This document shows, piece after piece, positions 34,571 through 45,426 of a stretch of DNA of 64,000 nt. Under the pieces are notes generated by a model, which saw only the letters and a program-made list of their open reading frames with translations, did no database searches and was not told the DNA's origin. Source of the stretch: Panicum virgatum (taxonomy: Eukaryota > Streptophyta > Magnoliopsida > Poales > Poaceae); assembly GCF_016808335.1 (NCBI RefSeq), contig NC_053153.1, positions 21,463,033 to 21,527,032 on the forward strand, in the 5' to 3' direction. Within the stretch, counting starts at the first letter, position 1, and every line of letters begins with the position of its first letter. The position numbers were made by a program, and so were the translations under genes.

Positions 34571-36068
34571 GAAAAAAAAGTCTATATAACCCCCTACGTA
34601 TCAATGGTGGATCACATCGCCCTCTGAACTATAAAACCATGTTTCTAACCCCTCCTATCTTTGCAAAACCAAATATTTAACATTCCAAGGTGGTTTTGCA
34701 GCCCGGTTTGCTATAGTTGCGATGCTTTCTCATTTTATTTATTTATTTCCATTGAATCTTTAAAAAATATAGATCACAGAAAAATCATAAAGTAGAAAAT
34801 TCAATTTTTTGGACTCCACATGAGTATATCTATATAGTGAATATATAATATAGTATGCTTTAGTAAAATTTTTTGATGTAGCTTTAGATTTATGCTTTTC
34901 TGTAAGTAGTAGGAATAATTCATAAATGCAGTTTCTATGGTTCAATTGTGGTAAAAATTTTATGATGGGCTAATTATAGTATGTTTGAACTGTAGTAAAA
35001 ATTTCATACTCATTGGATCATGTATAACCTATTTATTGATAAAGCATAGATTTAACAAGCATAAACCTAAATAAATTCATAACTAAATTATGCACATGGT
35101 TATCCTAGAAGCTAAATGATAAACAATCAATCACCCTTTGTTTACTATTTAAACAGTTTAGACGACATTTAAACAGAGTTAAATGGTCTAAACGATTTTG
35201 TACTATATCACTAAAATATACATATTTAAGTATTAGAAAATCCATTACTCGAACAAGATCACATATTTGCAGGTAAAATAATCAAATACTCTAATAAAAT
35301 ACAAATTTATGCATTGACAAAAGAAATATGTATATTTATGCATGTAAAAGTTTAAATATACATATTAATACATGTAAAATATACATATTCACGCAGGTAA
35401 TGAATTAAGTATATCTGTATATATATGAAAAAAATAAAGTTTACACGTGTTCTAATGCCTAAATAGCCCGTTTGGACCGTCTAGACCCATTTCAAACCAT
35501 TCCGTTTAGGCCATTCAGACCATTTTTTCTGTTTTTTGACCGTTCACTGTTTAGCCGACTGTTTAGGGCCTAAACAAGACAGATACCCTTAGTTTACCGT
35601 TTAATTCCATTTAGATGGTCCGTTTTGACGAACACCGGTCATACCTGATTCAAGGAGTATGAAATTTTTACTACAATTTAAGAATACAATAATTCGCGCA
35701 CAACTTCACCACAGTTGGACCATAGAAACTACATATATGAATTATTCCGATTAGTTGCTGAAAAGCATAGATCTAAAGCTACAACAAAAACTTTGTGACA
35801 CAGCATACCATATTATATGTTCACTGTGTAAATCTACTAATGTGGAGTTCAACAAAATTGAACTTTTTATTTTATAATTTTTCTTTGATTTACTACATTT
35901 TTTAAAGATCGGCAGAAATAAATAATAAAAAAGAAAAATACAAAACCATGTCACTGTAGCAAAATCAGGCTACAAAACCACCTGTACGGTTAAATGTCTG
36001 GTTTTGCAAAGGTGGGAGGTTTAAAAACCTGGTTTTGTAATATGTTAGGGGTTATATACACTTTTTCC
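34571..36068. mobile_element. Long-arm fold-back element, MULE-like
   Basis: A 1.5-kb element has imperfect inverted arms of about 430 bp (34571 to about 35030 and about 35640 to 36068). Matching segments include AAAAAGTnTATATAACCCC at the tips, TTTGCAAAACCA, GTAGCTTTAGAT and GAATAATTCATA. Flanks ATGAGCAAA (34562-34570) and ATGAGAAAA (36069-36077) match at 8 of 9, the Mutator target size. No transposase is visible. The central 600 bp carries many GTTTA/ACGGT motifs and may be a separate nested hAT-type insertion. Confidence 0.7.
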
Positions 36069-36397
36069 ATGAGAAAAATATTGTTTTATATAAGTTTGTT
36101 TAGAATTTTTCTCATGTTGAAAATTGCTTAGAAGAACTAATCCAATTTGCTTAATGGCAGCTAAGAAAAGTAATCCTGATGGTTATTTTTGTTCTGAAAG
36201 GCTAAATTAAATTACTAGTCTCATATCAGCTTTTCTTTATATGAACAATGGCCCATTTCAACCAAAGATGAAAACCTACTCAATTACCACCCCTCAATTT
36301 GTCACTGTCAATTCATGCATGATCCCAAAAGGTATGCATAATTTTTTAGTGTGAAGGTGTGCAAGCTTTATTTGAAAAGAAGATACGCATGATTACT

Positions 36398-36637
36398 AAG
36401 GTTGAAAATGGTTTGGATAAATCTCGTACCGACCGCTTTTCATTTCCTGTACTACAGTATTTTTCTGATCGTTTCCGTTTATAGTGGAATATAGAATTTT
36501 TCATTTTCAACCAATTTTATAGTCGTGTCTTACACAATTTATATATATTCATTTGATAAAATGTAGAAACATTAAGACCATTCAATTTCATGTTCCATAT
36601 TGTTATATACCGAAATTCAATGTTTCTTTTCATCCTA
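36398..36637. mobile_element. Ac/Ds-like MITE
   Basis: About 240 bp. The left end AAGGTTGAAAATGG and the complement of the right end TAGGATGAAAAGAAA resemble the Ac/Ds terminus TAGGGATGAAA. Subterminal TACCGACCG and GATCGTTTCCG motifs also occur in Ac-like elements. A clean 8-bp duplication was not found. Confidence 0.5.
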
Positions 36638-37173
36638 TAGTAAAGTGCATGTGCGCCACATATGTGTTTAAAAATATAGTAAATAAGGATCTGGTGTTTT
36701 TAGTATTCAATTTAAGATAAAATACTTCTTTGTCTAGCATGTAACCTTAAGTGAAAGTAAATTCATATTTTAGTTGCACTGCCAGTCCCTGATACACACC
36801 TGAACCTGGAGGATCCAACACCAGCAGCTCTTAAGTCTCACCACTGAACCACCGCGCTGTTGTTTGAGCATCAAGCATGAAGATTTTGGTAAATGATTAG
36901 AAGGGAAAGTAGGCTATTTGAAGGATACAAAGTTTCAAAGCGCCTGCAAGCCAAATTAATTTTAATGTTGAGCTTTCTAATTGAAGCAAATCCATAGTCC
37001 TTTTGGATTCATAAAACCAAATGAAAAATGTTTTAACAACACAAAATTACGTTAGCATTCAGAATGGTAAAAGCAAGTGCAGCCATTCTGCAGCTCCCTC
37101 TCGCCGTATCGTTGGAAGAGACGTGGCAGTGCCGTTGCTCCACTCCATCTCTCCTCTGTAGCCGGTTCTATTA

Positions 37174-37612
37174 GTCTATCTCCAACCATTTCCCCCATCC
37201 AACTCCTCCCAAACGTACTATTTATTATATTTTACTACTTTCCTCCAAAAAATTCCTCCCCCTATAACTCCTTCTCTCCAACAATTCCCCCCATATCTAT
37301 TCCCTCTATATACTATCACTCATTAACTAACTATTTATTTATCGTTTTTTAATTTAAAAAAATCATACAATATTTGTACTGTCATAATACGCATTATCAT
37401 CATGTTACGGGGCTCAAACGAGATTAATATCATGAAGAAACAGTGTGATTAGAAATATAAGGGGAGTTGAAACTCACTCTATATATGGAGGGAGTTTCAA
37501 CTCCCCCCGTATATAGAGGGAGCTGTGGGGGGAGCCGTTGGACCGCTCGCTCCCCCCAAAGCCCCCCTACGTAGGGTGAGGGGCGCTTTACGGTGCCCCG
37601 TTGGAGGAAGCC
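37174..37612. mobile_element. Tourist-type MITE 1 of an adjacent pair
   Basis: 439 bp. Left end GTCTATCTCCAAC and complement of right end GGCTTCCTCCAAC match at 10 of 13. TTA lies on each side (37171-37173 and 37613-37615), the PIF/Harbinger target duplication. The interior is pyrimidine-rich on the left and purine-rich on the right, so it folds back (GGAGTTGAAACTC / GAGTTTCAACTCC). Confidence 0.7.
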
Positions 37613-37615
37613 TTA

Positions 37616-37844
37616 GGCCTTGTTTAGTTGGTGAAAATTTTCCTACATCTGTCACATTAAATATTCGGACATATGTATGGAGTATTAAATGCAGTTGAAA
37701 GATAACTAATTACATAGTCTAACTGATTATTATGAGATGAATCTTTTAAACCTAATTAGTTCATAATTAGATATTATTTGTTAAGTAACAATGAAATGTG
37801 CTACAATATCAAAATCCAAACTTTTTCACCAACTAAACACACCC
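37616..37844. mobile_element. Tourist-type MITE 2 of an adjacent pair
   Basis: 229 bp. Inverted ends GGCCTTGTTTAGTTGGTGAA and GGGTGTGTTTAGTTGGTGAA (right, complement), with TTA at 37613-37615 and 37845-37847. The left TTA is also the right target copy of the preceding MITE. Non-coding, no transposase. Confidence 0.88.
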
Positions 37845-37847
37845 TTA

Positions 37848-38168
37848 CTTCTATCCAATCTTTTGCTTCCCTTTTGCAGCACCAAATATCGATCGATTCG
37901 ATGCCGCAGATCTCAACACCTACATCGATGCAAGGAGGCATACAAATGGGCAGCAGGAAGAGGCGGAGGTACGGGTGGGGTAGCCCGACGAGGCTTGGAA
38001 GCGCGTCGAGCCCGCGGCCGCCGACAGAGTCAAACAGATTGGGTGTCCATGCTCGAGGACAGCGTCGCCACTATCTACACCGGAGCTGGACGCGTGGAGG
38101 TCGAGGGGATGCGGCGCGCGATGAGGAGATGCAGCCCGCGAGGAGGTGTGCGGACAACAGTGCTCTTC
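37848..38168. other. Unassigned, GC-rich host sequence split by a hAT element
   Basis: 37870-38168 and its continuation after 40080 are GC-rich and were one stretch before the hAT insertion at 38177. Open frames exist on the plus strand (e.g. 37791-38243), but no family is recognised; it may be a decayed gene fragment. Confidence 0.3.
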
Positions 38169-38176
38169 CATGCGCG

Positions 38177-40071
38177 TAGAATGGCAATTTTACTCGCGGG
38201 TGCGGGTATCCGCGGGTACCCAATTCGATATGTGAGAGTATGAAATTTTAATCGTAGGTATGAATATAAGTATAAAATTTTACTCGTGGGTACCTAATGG
38301 GTACCCGAAATACAATAAATAAGTTGTGAACTCATATAATTTTTTGATTTTATATCTCATTTTTTGTGATTGTTTGAACTACATAAATGAATAAAAAGAT
38401 TATATGAACTAATAGATGTGAAAATGATATTGACATTTTGCTTATTATTTGCATTAATATGTATGATCATTGTTGTATTTTTTTCTGATGAACTACTTAA
38501 CTAGATTGAACACATCTACTTACATAAAGCTACAAAACAGATGCTGAAGATAAGAAAAAATGGTGCAAAATGATCTTTATTTTACTAATGCTTTTGCTTT
38601 TGGTTGTATGGTGTTGATGGCTGTTAAGTTCAAAATATATACCATCAACTCCTGCATAAAGACATGAAAAATGAACATCAATAGTAGTGGTAGGAGTTAT
38701 TACTAACGAATTCCACGAGTGTTGGTGAATTATTGATTGCAGGGGCACAAGTCGGAAATAAGATGAAAACACAAAGAATACGCAGGAGAAACCACAGGAG
38801 ATTGCATCATGCGTTACACTTGCAAGATGAGCCCATTTGACATAGAAAACTGACGTACAAAGCCCGACACCGACATACACAAGTTGGGAGCCCACCTGGC
38901 AGTATACAGGACCAAAGCCAGCGCGAGAGGCGGCACCCGGGGGTCGGCCGAACCCCGGAGTCGCCCGACCCCTTGTTGGCGCCAACTGACCCAATCTTTG
39001 GCGGGAAGATCGTCCTGATCCACTCCAAGGCGGTGCACTATGTTTCCATATTTATTGAGGGCGGGAACCGACCTATTAGCACTATATAAAGGGCCTCCCT
39101 CACCCCCTCTCACATACACCACTCAAGAGAAGATGTAGTGCTCCATTCCAAAGGCGAGGCCCTGGCTAGGCTAGTGTTTAGAGTAGGAGGAGGGTGAGGA
39201 GTAGTTCGGGGAAGCGCCGGGCCTGTCGGCGGTCTTCTCCAGTCTTGTACCTCTACGGATGTTGGCTTTCTTCTGAGTAAAGTAAGTTGGTATTTGTGAT
39301 TCATGTTCTTGCATAATACTATTACTTGAGTGAGATCAGTTCTCTTACTCGCGGGTTCGTCGCTCCATATTTATACAGAGTGCTGTAGTTTGCTACGGGT
39401 CGACAGACGTAGTTAGACTGCAGTAGTAATCAGTAGCGTAGACGTGGTGTCTGGGTTAAGGGTTACCTTCGTTTGTCTTATATCCCACGGTCTGTGAGGT
39501 AGGACGCAGGTGGTGACAGCCCTATCAGTCCTTCGTAGCCCTCCACGTTCGGATATAGCGTAGAGTTGTTGGCCGGAGTCTCCTGACCATTTCAGGGGTA
39601 AGCCGGTGTCCGAAGCGAGTATTCTGCCCGAGTGATCGACCTTTAACTCATCTTTAGTGCTACCGCAGGAATCCTCTCCATCCTCGCCACATATCCTGGT
39701 GTGTCCTTGGACCGACTAAGTTAGGAGTTAGTGCACACCCGTTCCCTGTGGATACGATGCCCTTGAATACTCACGGGTGAAAGCTATGACGGTATCCGTG
39801 CGCTTGCGGATTTATTTCGCTGTCGTTAAAATACACAACATATGGGCAAAAAAATTCAAAGTATGCTAGTCTATACAACCAAATGATAGATTATTTATGC
39901 TATAATTAATATACCCGATGGGTATCCGAAACCCGACTCGTACTAAGTGGGTACGGGTATAAAATTTTACCCGCTAGACTTCGCGGGTATGGATATATCT
40001 TATAGTTTTGGGTATTGTCACGGATAGACATTTGCTCTACTCGAACCTTACCTGACCCGTTGCTATCCCTA
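38177..40071. mobile_element. hAT element interrupted by a solo LTR
   Basis: Perfect 8-bp target duplication CATGCGCG at 38169-38176 and 40072-40079. Inverted ends: TAGAATGGCAATTTT on the left, TAGGGATAGCAACGGG as the complement of the right. Subterminal regions repeat CGGGTA/TACCCG motifs (GCGGGTATCCGCGGGTACCC on the left). Without the inserted LTR the element would be about 660 bp; it encodes no transposase. The same CGGGTA-type subterminal signature occurs in the hAT element at 5516-6478. Confidence 0.85.
38612..39840. mobile_element. Solo LTR nested in the hAT element
   Basis: 1229 bp with TGTTG...CAACA termini and a perfect 5-bp target duplication TATGG at 38607-38611 and 39841-39845. 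No internal retrotransposon sequence adjoins it. A solo LTR arises by recombination between the two LTRs of a full element. The family was not identified. Confidence 0.87.
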
Positions 40072-40079
40072 CATGCGCG

Positions 40080-40735
40080 TGGACGGGGCGAGAAACAAGG
40101 AGAGTCGGAGCTCTAAGCGCGGATGGGAAAAGTCCCAGACAGGGCGGGCGGGCAAGGGTATCTATTGGTGTGAAAAAAAATATTTTTGGCAAAAATATCC
40201 TCTAACTCCCAATCTCTTCTCCCAACTTCCTCGATGTCGACGAGTGGGTCCAGCGTTAGGAGTACGCTAGGCCCAATCCAGGTGAGAAATATTTTTAATT
40301 GTTTCGATCTTTATATTAGTATTATTCCTCCTCTACTAGAGCACCAAGTTTTCTTTGTTGTGTCTACAAGCTTCTACCCCCAACGAGTCCGGCTCCGCCT
40401 CAGCAAGTACTATTACCAAAAGAGCAGCCGCCACCGCAGGTGAGATCACCCCTCTTTCTGCTCTCTTCCCCGGGGGTCTCCTCTGTTTGCGCTGCTCGAG
40501 GTGGAGGCGGCCGTAGAAGAAATTGAACTCAATTTTGGAGAAGTCTGATTTGGGAGAGGGAAGGAAGAAGGCTGACCCTCTGGTTAGCTTGCTGTTCTTT
40601 GCTTATTTGTGGTGTCAGCATGCGCCCACTTAGAAGTAGATAGATAGATAACTATTCCTTTTGCCTCAAAAGTGTCTGTTTAGCATTCAAGTTTTGTCCC
40701 ACAAAGAGTGTTCCTTTAAATTGTAATGAAACACA
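40080..40735. other. Intergenic, no recognised gene
   Basis: Short open frames, some with plausible splice donors (e.g. after 40279), but no recognisable domain. The left part continues the host sequence found before the hAT insertion. Confidence 0.3.
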
Positions 40736-42540
40736 TTTTTTTTGAAAATAAAGCAGGAGCACTGCTTTGTCATTTAAGAAGAAAAAGCAATTGTACATCA
40801 CGCGCCGAAGCGAACACCACCACACAAACAACGCACGCAGACAACACACACAACATAACGCTACACCACCACAACCTGGGAGAGGAGCCGAAAGTAAGCC
40901 ACCAAGAACTGCGCCATTGTCGTCAACGCCGTGCCACGCCAAAAGCCACGACCCACTGCAAGCCTAAGCGGCAAACCAGAACTCCTCCACCACGGGGTTG
41001 TCATCCTCATGCCGCACACACACGATCGTCGATCCCCCCAATTCCAACGTTGCTTCAGTAGAACACTCTCGCCGCATCACCAGTGCAGCCACCTTTAACA
41101 CTCAATGCATGGGGGTCTCTCCTCATCCACCGCCTCATACTCCTCAGAAGCAACCACCGTAAAGTGTACGGGGACCTTGCCACCCGCCACACTGGACACT
41201 GCTCAGCCAAAGATCCTTGCCACCGAAACCACATTGAGAGTCTCACCTTCGCGAAGCCATCCCCAAGATCACCACCGCACCATGTGTGCCCGCCCAAGGC
41301 CTCCAGCACCCATGGGCCCTCTACACCTTACTTCCAACACAGAGCCAGCGCACCTCCTCCACCGCTGCGCACGGGCAACACCACCAAACAAATCAGCACC
41401 AACACTACCACAAGCCGAGACGGGTCTCAGGAAACGACGCCTCCAAGAAGGGCACGACGCTAATGACGCCGTCGTTGCTCGTCCATAGCTGGACAGGGTT
41501 TTCACCCCGAGAACCCCGTGCTGCCGGCCACGGTACTCCACAATGGCCCCCCAATGAGGAAAACAACGCCCCAATGACGCCGCCACCATTGCCACCGACT
41601 AAGGTATCGGTGAAGGCTTTCGCCCGGCTGAACCCCAGGCCTGCAGCATGCTCACGACCATGTGATAGTAGCTTGCTCCCTGCCGCCTCCGCCACGCCCC
41701 TGCTGAAGAGGAGGTCCGTCACAACCCGAAACGCCACCATGACACCATGAGTGTACCCAGTACTAGGCGCGCCCAGCACAAGCCACCCAGCCCCACCACC
41801 ATGGTGGTGCCATTCCTGCAGCGCCGTCGAGGAAGAGAGAAGGAGAATGCCACCCAGCACACCTGCGCTCCCATTGCCCGCACGCAGCACGTCGCCGGCG
41901 ACGCCCCTAGGGCAGCAAGCGCCAAAGAGGGGCCCCACCAGGGCCGCCCACAGCTCCACGGCCGCCACGGTAGCCCACATAAGCAGCACAGGTCGCCGCC
42001 GCCGGCGGCGAAGCCGTTCCGCACGCCCCCGCACGAGTCGCCGCTGCTGTCGCCGTCCCGCGCGCCACCACCCGGGCCTCCACCGTGGCCGTCCCGCGCG
42101 CCATCGCACGGACCGCCGCCGCCGCTCCAACGCACCTCCGCATCTGCAGCCGCCCGGTGCCGGACGCCCACCTCCATCCACCGCCAACACATGGGCGCTT
42201 CCTCCGCGCGGCCTCCAGATCCGGTCGAGGGCGGGCCAGATCCGAGGTCCCTAGCCTCCGCCGCCGCCGCAGGGACCACCGGCGCCGGCGAGATCCGCCG
42301 GGACCGAGGCGGACGCGCCCGCTGCGGAATCCCGGAGGAAGGGAAGAGGGTCGCACCGCCGCCTTCATTGGGGGCCTCACGACCTTTCGGAGGCTCCCTC
42401 GGGCAGCGGCGCGATGGCAGGAGGCGGCGGGGAGAGGGGCAGCGGCGCTGGAGTTTCGTTCGCCCGAGTCGCCGCGTGGGGCGACACGAGCGAGAGGCGC
42501 CTCGACAGTGTGCCCGAAATATATTTAACTAATGTAATAT
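40736..42540 (-). mobile_element. GC-rich retroposon-like segment
   Basis: Read on the minus strand, the segment ends GCAGTGCTCCTGCTTTATTT, then a short A-run at 40743-40736. This tail style (small GCAG...CTGC hairpin plus poly(A)) is seen in grass LINE-type retroposons. The rest is GC-rich and open in several frames on both strands (up to 261 codons), but I recognise no endonuclease or reverse transcriptase domain. The element type and its 5' limit are inference. Confidence 0.3.
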
Positions 42541-42730
42541 TAGATACCAAGAAAAAATTATAAGAAGAAGAGCATGGAGCCAATCAAATATGTAATTAGA
42601 TGCTACATTTCCAGTTCCATTGCATTTGCATTTATTAATGATTACTAAACTAAATAAAATGATGCGTTCCTATCACGACTACTATAGAACTAGAGACAAA
42701 ATAGCGATTTCGTGTCTGGAATTTTCTAAA

Positions 42731-44287
42731 GAGGCTATTCCCCTGAAGCCATTATAAAAGTTCTCAATTCCATCTATACCACTAAAAAAATTCGAGCTCC
42801 TACCCAACCACTAGCCCAATTTTCTCTAGACTTCCATGCCATTGCCGTCCAACTCCGTCACGTTGACTGTCGGTCAGACTCGTTTTGAACTATCAGAGGA
42901 AGAGAAAGTGCCCGTTTTACCCCTCCTCACAGAAACAGCGACGACGGCGTGCGTGCGTGTCGCGGCCGCGCCCCTGCTTCTCCCTCTCGCGGCGGCGCCC
43001 CTGCTCCTCCCTCTCGCGCCAGGACTGCAACTCGCCAGCCGGAGGAGCTACTCGCCCCCGCCTGCCTCGTCGGCCGGAGCAGTAGGTCGCCCACGCCCAA
43101 TTTGCCGGCCGAAGTTGCGCGCCCCCGCCCGCCTCGCCGGCCGGAGCTGGAGCTCACCCTGCCCGCCTCGCCGCTGGAGCTGTAGCTCCCCCACCCGCTC
43201 GCCGATCGGAGTTGCAGATAGCGGAGCTTCATGGCGCAGTGCGGGGCGCCGGCAGGGGCGGGCGACGGCGAGGGCAACGTCGCGGCGGACCCGTTCCTGG
43301 CGACGGCGGCGGAGCGGAGTGGGTCGCGCGGCGAGCGGCGGGGCAGAGTGGCGCGGCGGTGTGCGGCGTGTCGCGACCGCGGACCCGCCCCGTGCGTGCG
43401 TGGCGCGGCAGCGTGCGGGCCCCGCGTCGCCTCGCCGCCGGCGCAGGGGAGAGAGAGACGGCCGGGCACCTGCTGGCCGGAGGGAGGCGGCCGCCGCTCG
43501 CCGAGCGCGTCACCCAGGTAAGCTCCGCCGCGGGTCGCCTCCGCATGGCTCCCCCAGCCACGGCCGCCGGCAAGCGCGCCATGCCCCGGAAGGGGATTCC
43601 CCTGCCGCCGCAGCTATGGGGTCGATGACGGAGCAGGAGCCGCAGGCGGCGGGATGCGCCGAGGCCGGCGACCTCGTCCTGGTGGCGGACTGTGGCGCGG
43701 AGGTCGACATTGTCGATCCCGACCCCCGCGCGGCCCACGACGCGGAGCCTGCCCTCGGAGGCCTCAAAGACGTTGGCCCCCGGACCTGACGATGAGCGCG
43801 TCGCAGAGCGAGATCTTGGCGCGGAGCTCCTCGGGGGAGAGGCCGTAGGAGCAGTCGACGTTGGCGAACTCGCGCAGCAGCGCGAGCCCCCCGGCGCCGA
43901 GCTTCTCAGCGACGAGCACCATGGGCTTCCCCGGGACGGCCCCGGAGGCCGGCGCCTCGGGGGACGCGGTGGATGCCGCGGGCGCCGCCGCCGCGAGGGG
44001 CGCGGGGAGGCGCGCATGCAGGGCGTGGGCCTGCGCGCGGTGGGGCAGGTGGAGGAAGGCGGGCGCGAGGGCGCCGCGCGGGGACGGGGACGGGGCGAGG
44101 AAGAAGACCGATATGAGGGGCAAAAGAGATATTTTAAGCTTCAGTTAGCTGCCGTTCCATCAAAATCTAACGGCAGTGGCACGTGAGTCCAAACAAAATT
44201 AGGTTGATGGCTGGTTGGGAGTGAGAACTTTTTTTAGTGGTACGAATGGAATTAGAAATTTTTTAATGGCTTGTAGGGAATTGCCTC
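42731..44287. mobile_element. Pack-MULE (Mutator-like element with captured gene DNA)
   Basis: 1557 bp. The ends are long imperfect inverted repeats of about 130 bp: left GAGGCTATTCCCCTGAAGCC with later ACCACTAAAAAAA and ACCCAACCA, against GAGGCAATTCCCTACAAGCC, ACCACTAAAAAAA and CCCAACCA in the complement of the right end. Flanks TTTTCTAAA (42722-42730) and CTTTCTAAA (44288-44296) match at 8 of 9, the Mutator target size. Between the TIRs lies very GC-rich DNA, including a recognisable enzyme fragment. There is no transposase. Confidence 0.85.
43700..44108 (-). pseudogene. PGDH: Captured fragment of plastid D-3-phosphoglycerate dehydrogenase
   Basis: On the minus strand the translation gives a Pro/Ser/Ala-rich transit-peptide-like leader, then KPMVLVAEKLG, REFANVDCSYGLSPEELRAK and SLCDALIVRSG. 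After a frameshift near 43790 it continues NVFEASEGRLRVVGRAGVGI and DNVDL. This is the N-terminal part of the first enzyme of the phosphorylated serine pathway. Similarity stops at DNVDL (43700). No ATG opens the leader, and the NAD-binding core with catalytic Arg, Glu and His is absent, so no enzyme can be made. It lies wholly within a Pack-MULE and was evidently copied from a parent gene elsewhere. DNA to the left (42950-43690) may be from a second source. Confidence 0.82.
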
Positions 44288-44296
44288 CTTTCTAAA

Positions 44297-45271
44297 TCAT
44301 CACTTAACCGTGAACCGCCTCTTTCCGTCTCCCGCCACCGCCTCAAGCCTTCGACAAAACAAGCCGGCACCCTACGGCTGGCCCACGACTCCAGCTATCG
44401 GATTGGGGATTGTTCCCCACTCCCCCCTCGCGATTCCATTCTGGCAATCGCGCGCCACTTGAATTTTCAACGACCGATCCGATAGCCGCGAGATCCGGCG
44501 CGGAAGCGCGTCCTTCCCTTTTCCGTGCACGTTTTTTTTTCTCGTGATGCACTAGATATGCTCTGCTAACGTCAGGCACAGGCTAGTTTTGAGTACAATA
44601 CATAGAGTACGTGCTGCACAGTGATAGACACATGTATTAGTTGATATTCTTTTTTTCTTTCCCTTTCTAAGTTTGACTTGTATTAAATCAAGTGTTATAT
44701 TTTCCCTTTTCAGTATTTTTGCCTTCTATTATGTGTCTCCTAGGAAGTTTTGTTTGATAATTGTTTTCATCAAATTTATGTTAAAAAATATTTCTCGGAA
44801 AGTTGGGTAATGAACTTATGCGTAGATGTTGTTCAAGAAGTTTTACAATAATATTTTCCCGAAAAGTTGGACAGTGAACTTATGCGTAAAAGTTGCGAGA
44901 ACTTATCATGAGAGTTACACTAATAAAATTTTTCGATACATTTTCTGAAAAAAAAAGTTATGCATAAGTTGTATGCTATGAAATGTTATGCTAAAAAATA
45001 TTGTGTAAAAATTTCATTGAAAGAAGTTATGTGTAAAATTTCCGTGCATCATAAAAATTGTGCTGGAAAAATATTCGCTAGAAAGTTATTTAGAAAGAAA
45101 ATTTATACGTAAAATTTACGTGCATAAATTATAAATTTCCAAAAGTAGAAAATTAGAGATGAGAAAAGTTTCCTAAAAAGAAAATGCACTCTCTGTCTGA
45201 AATCGAGCGCTACTTGTCTTCCTGGGGCGCGCGCGCTAATTAGCAACGTCCCTCCCCCCTCGCCGCCGCGG
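44297..45271. other. Intergenic upstream of the PRP6 gene
   Basis: 44320-44540 is GC-rich and unassigned. 44760-45160 is AT-rich, with loose repeats of ACTTATGCGTA and AAAGTT about every 65 bp. No gene recognised. The PRP6 promoter should lie in the right part. Confidence 0.4.
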
Positions 45272-45343
45272 CCTCCCACCCCTCGTCTACACCGCCAGCC
45301 CCCGCCGCCTCCCACCCCTCGTCTACACCCCCAGCCCCCGCCG
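45272..45343. repeat. 36-bp tandem duplication in PRP6 5' leader
   Basis: Copies at 45272-45307 and 45308-45343, starting CCTCCCACCCCTCGTCTACA, differ at one base; a partial third unit follows. Pyrimidine-rich leader sequence. Confidence 0.95.
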
Positions 45344-45426
45344 CCTCCCGCCGGCCCTACGCAGCCGTCGTCCCCGTGCCCCTCCTCTCTCCTCCCCCCC
45401 TCCCCACCTGCTCTCTCATCGGCGTC

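Noticed and set aside
41405..42532. Overlapping 261-codon ORFs on both strands
   Set aside because: GC-rich with His/Pro/Arg or Arg/Gly/Val bias, depending on strand. No domain was recognised, so it is not called as a gene and only noted as retroposon-like.
45376..45426. Upstream extension of PRP6 by 17 codons
   Set aside because: The codon at 45376 is GTG; the first ATG is at 45427, and a non-ATG start in a plant gene would need evidence.
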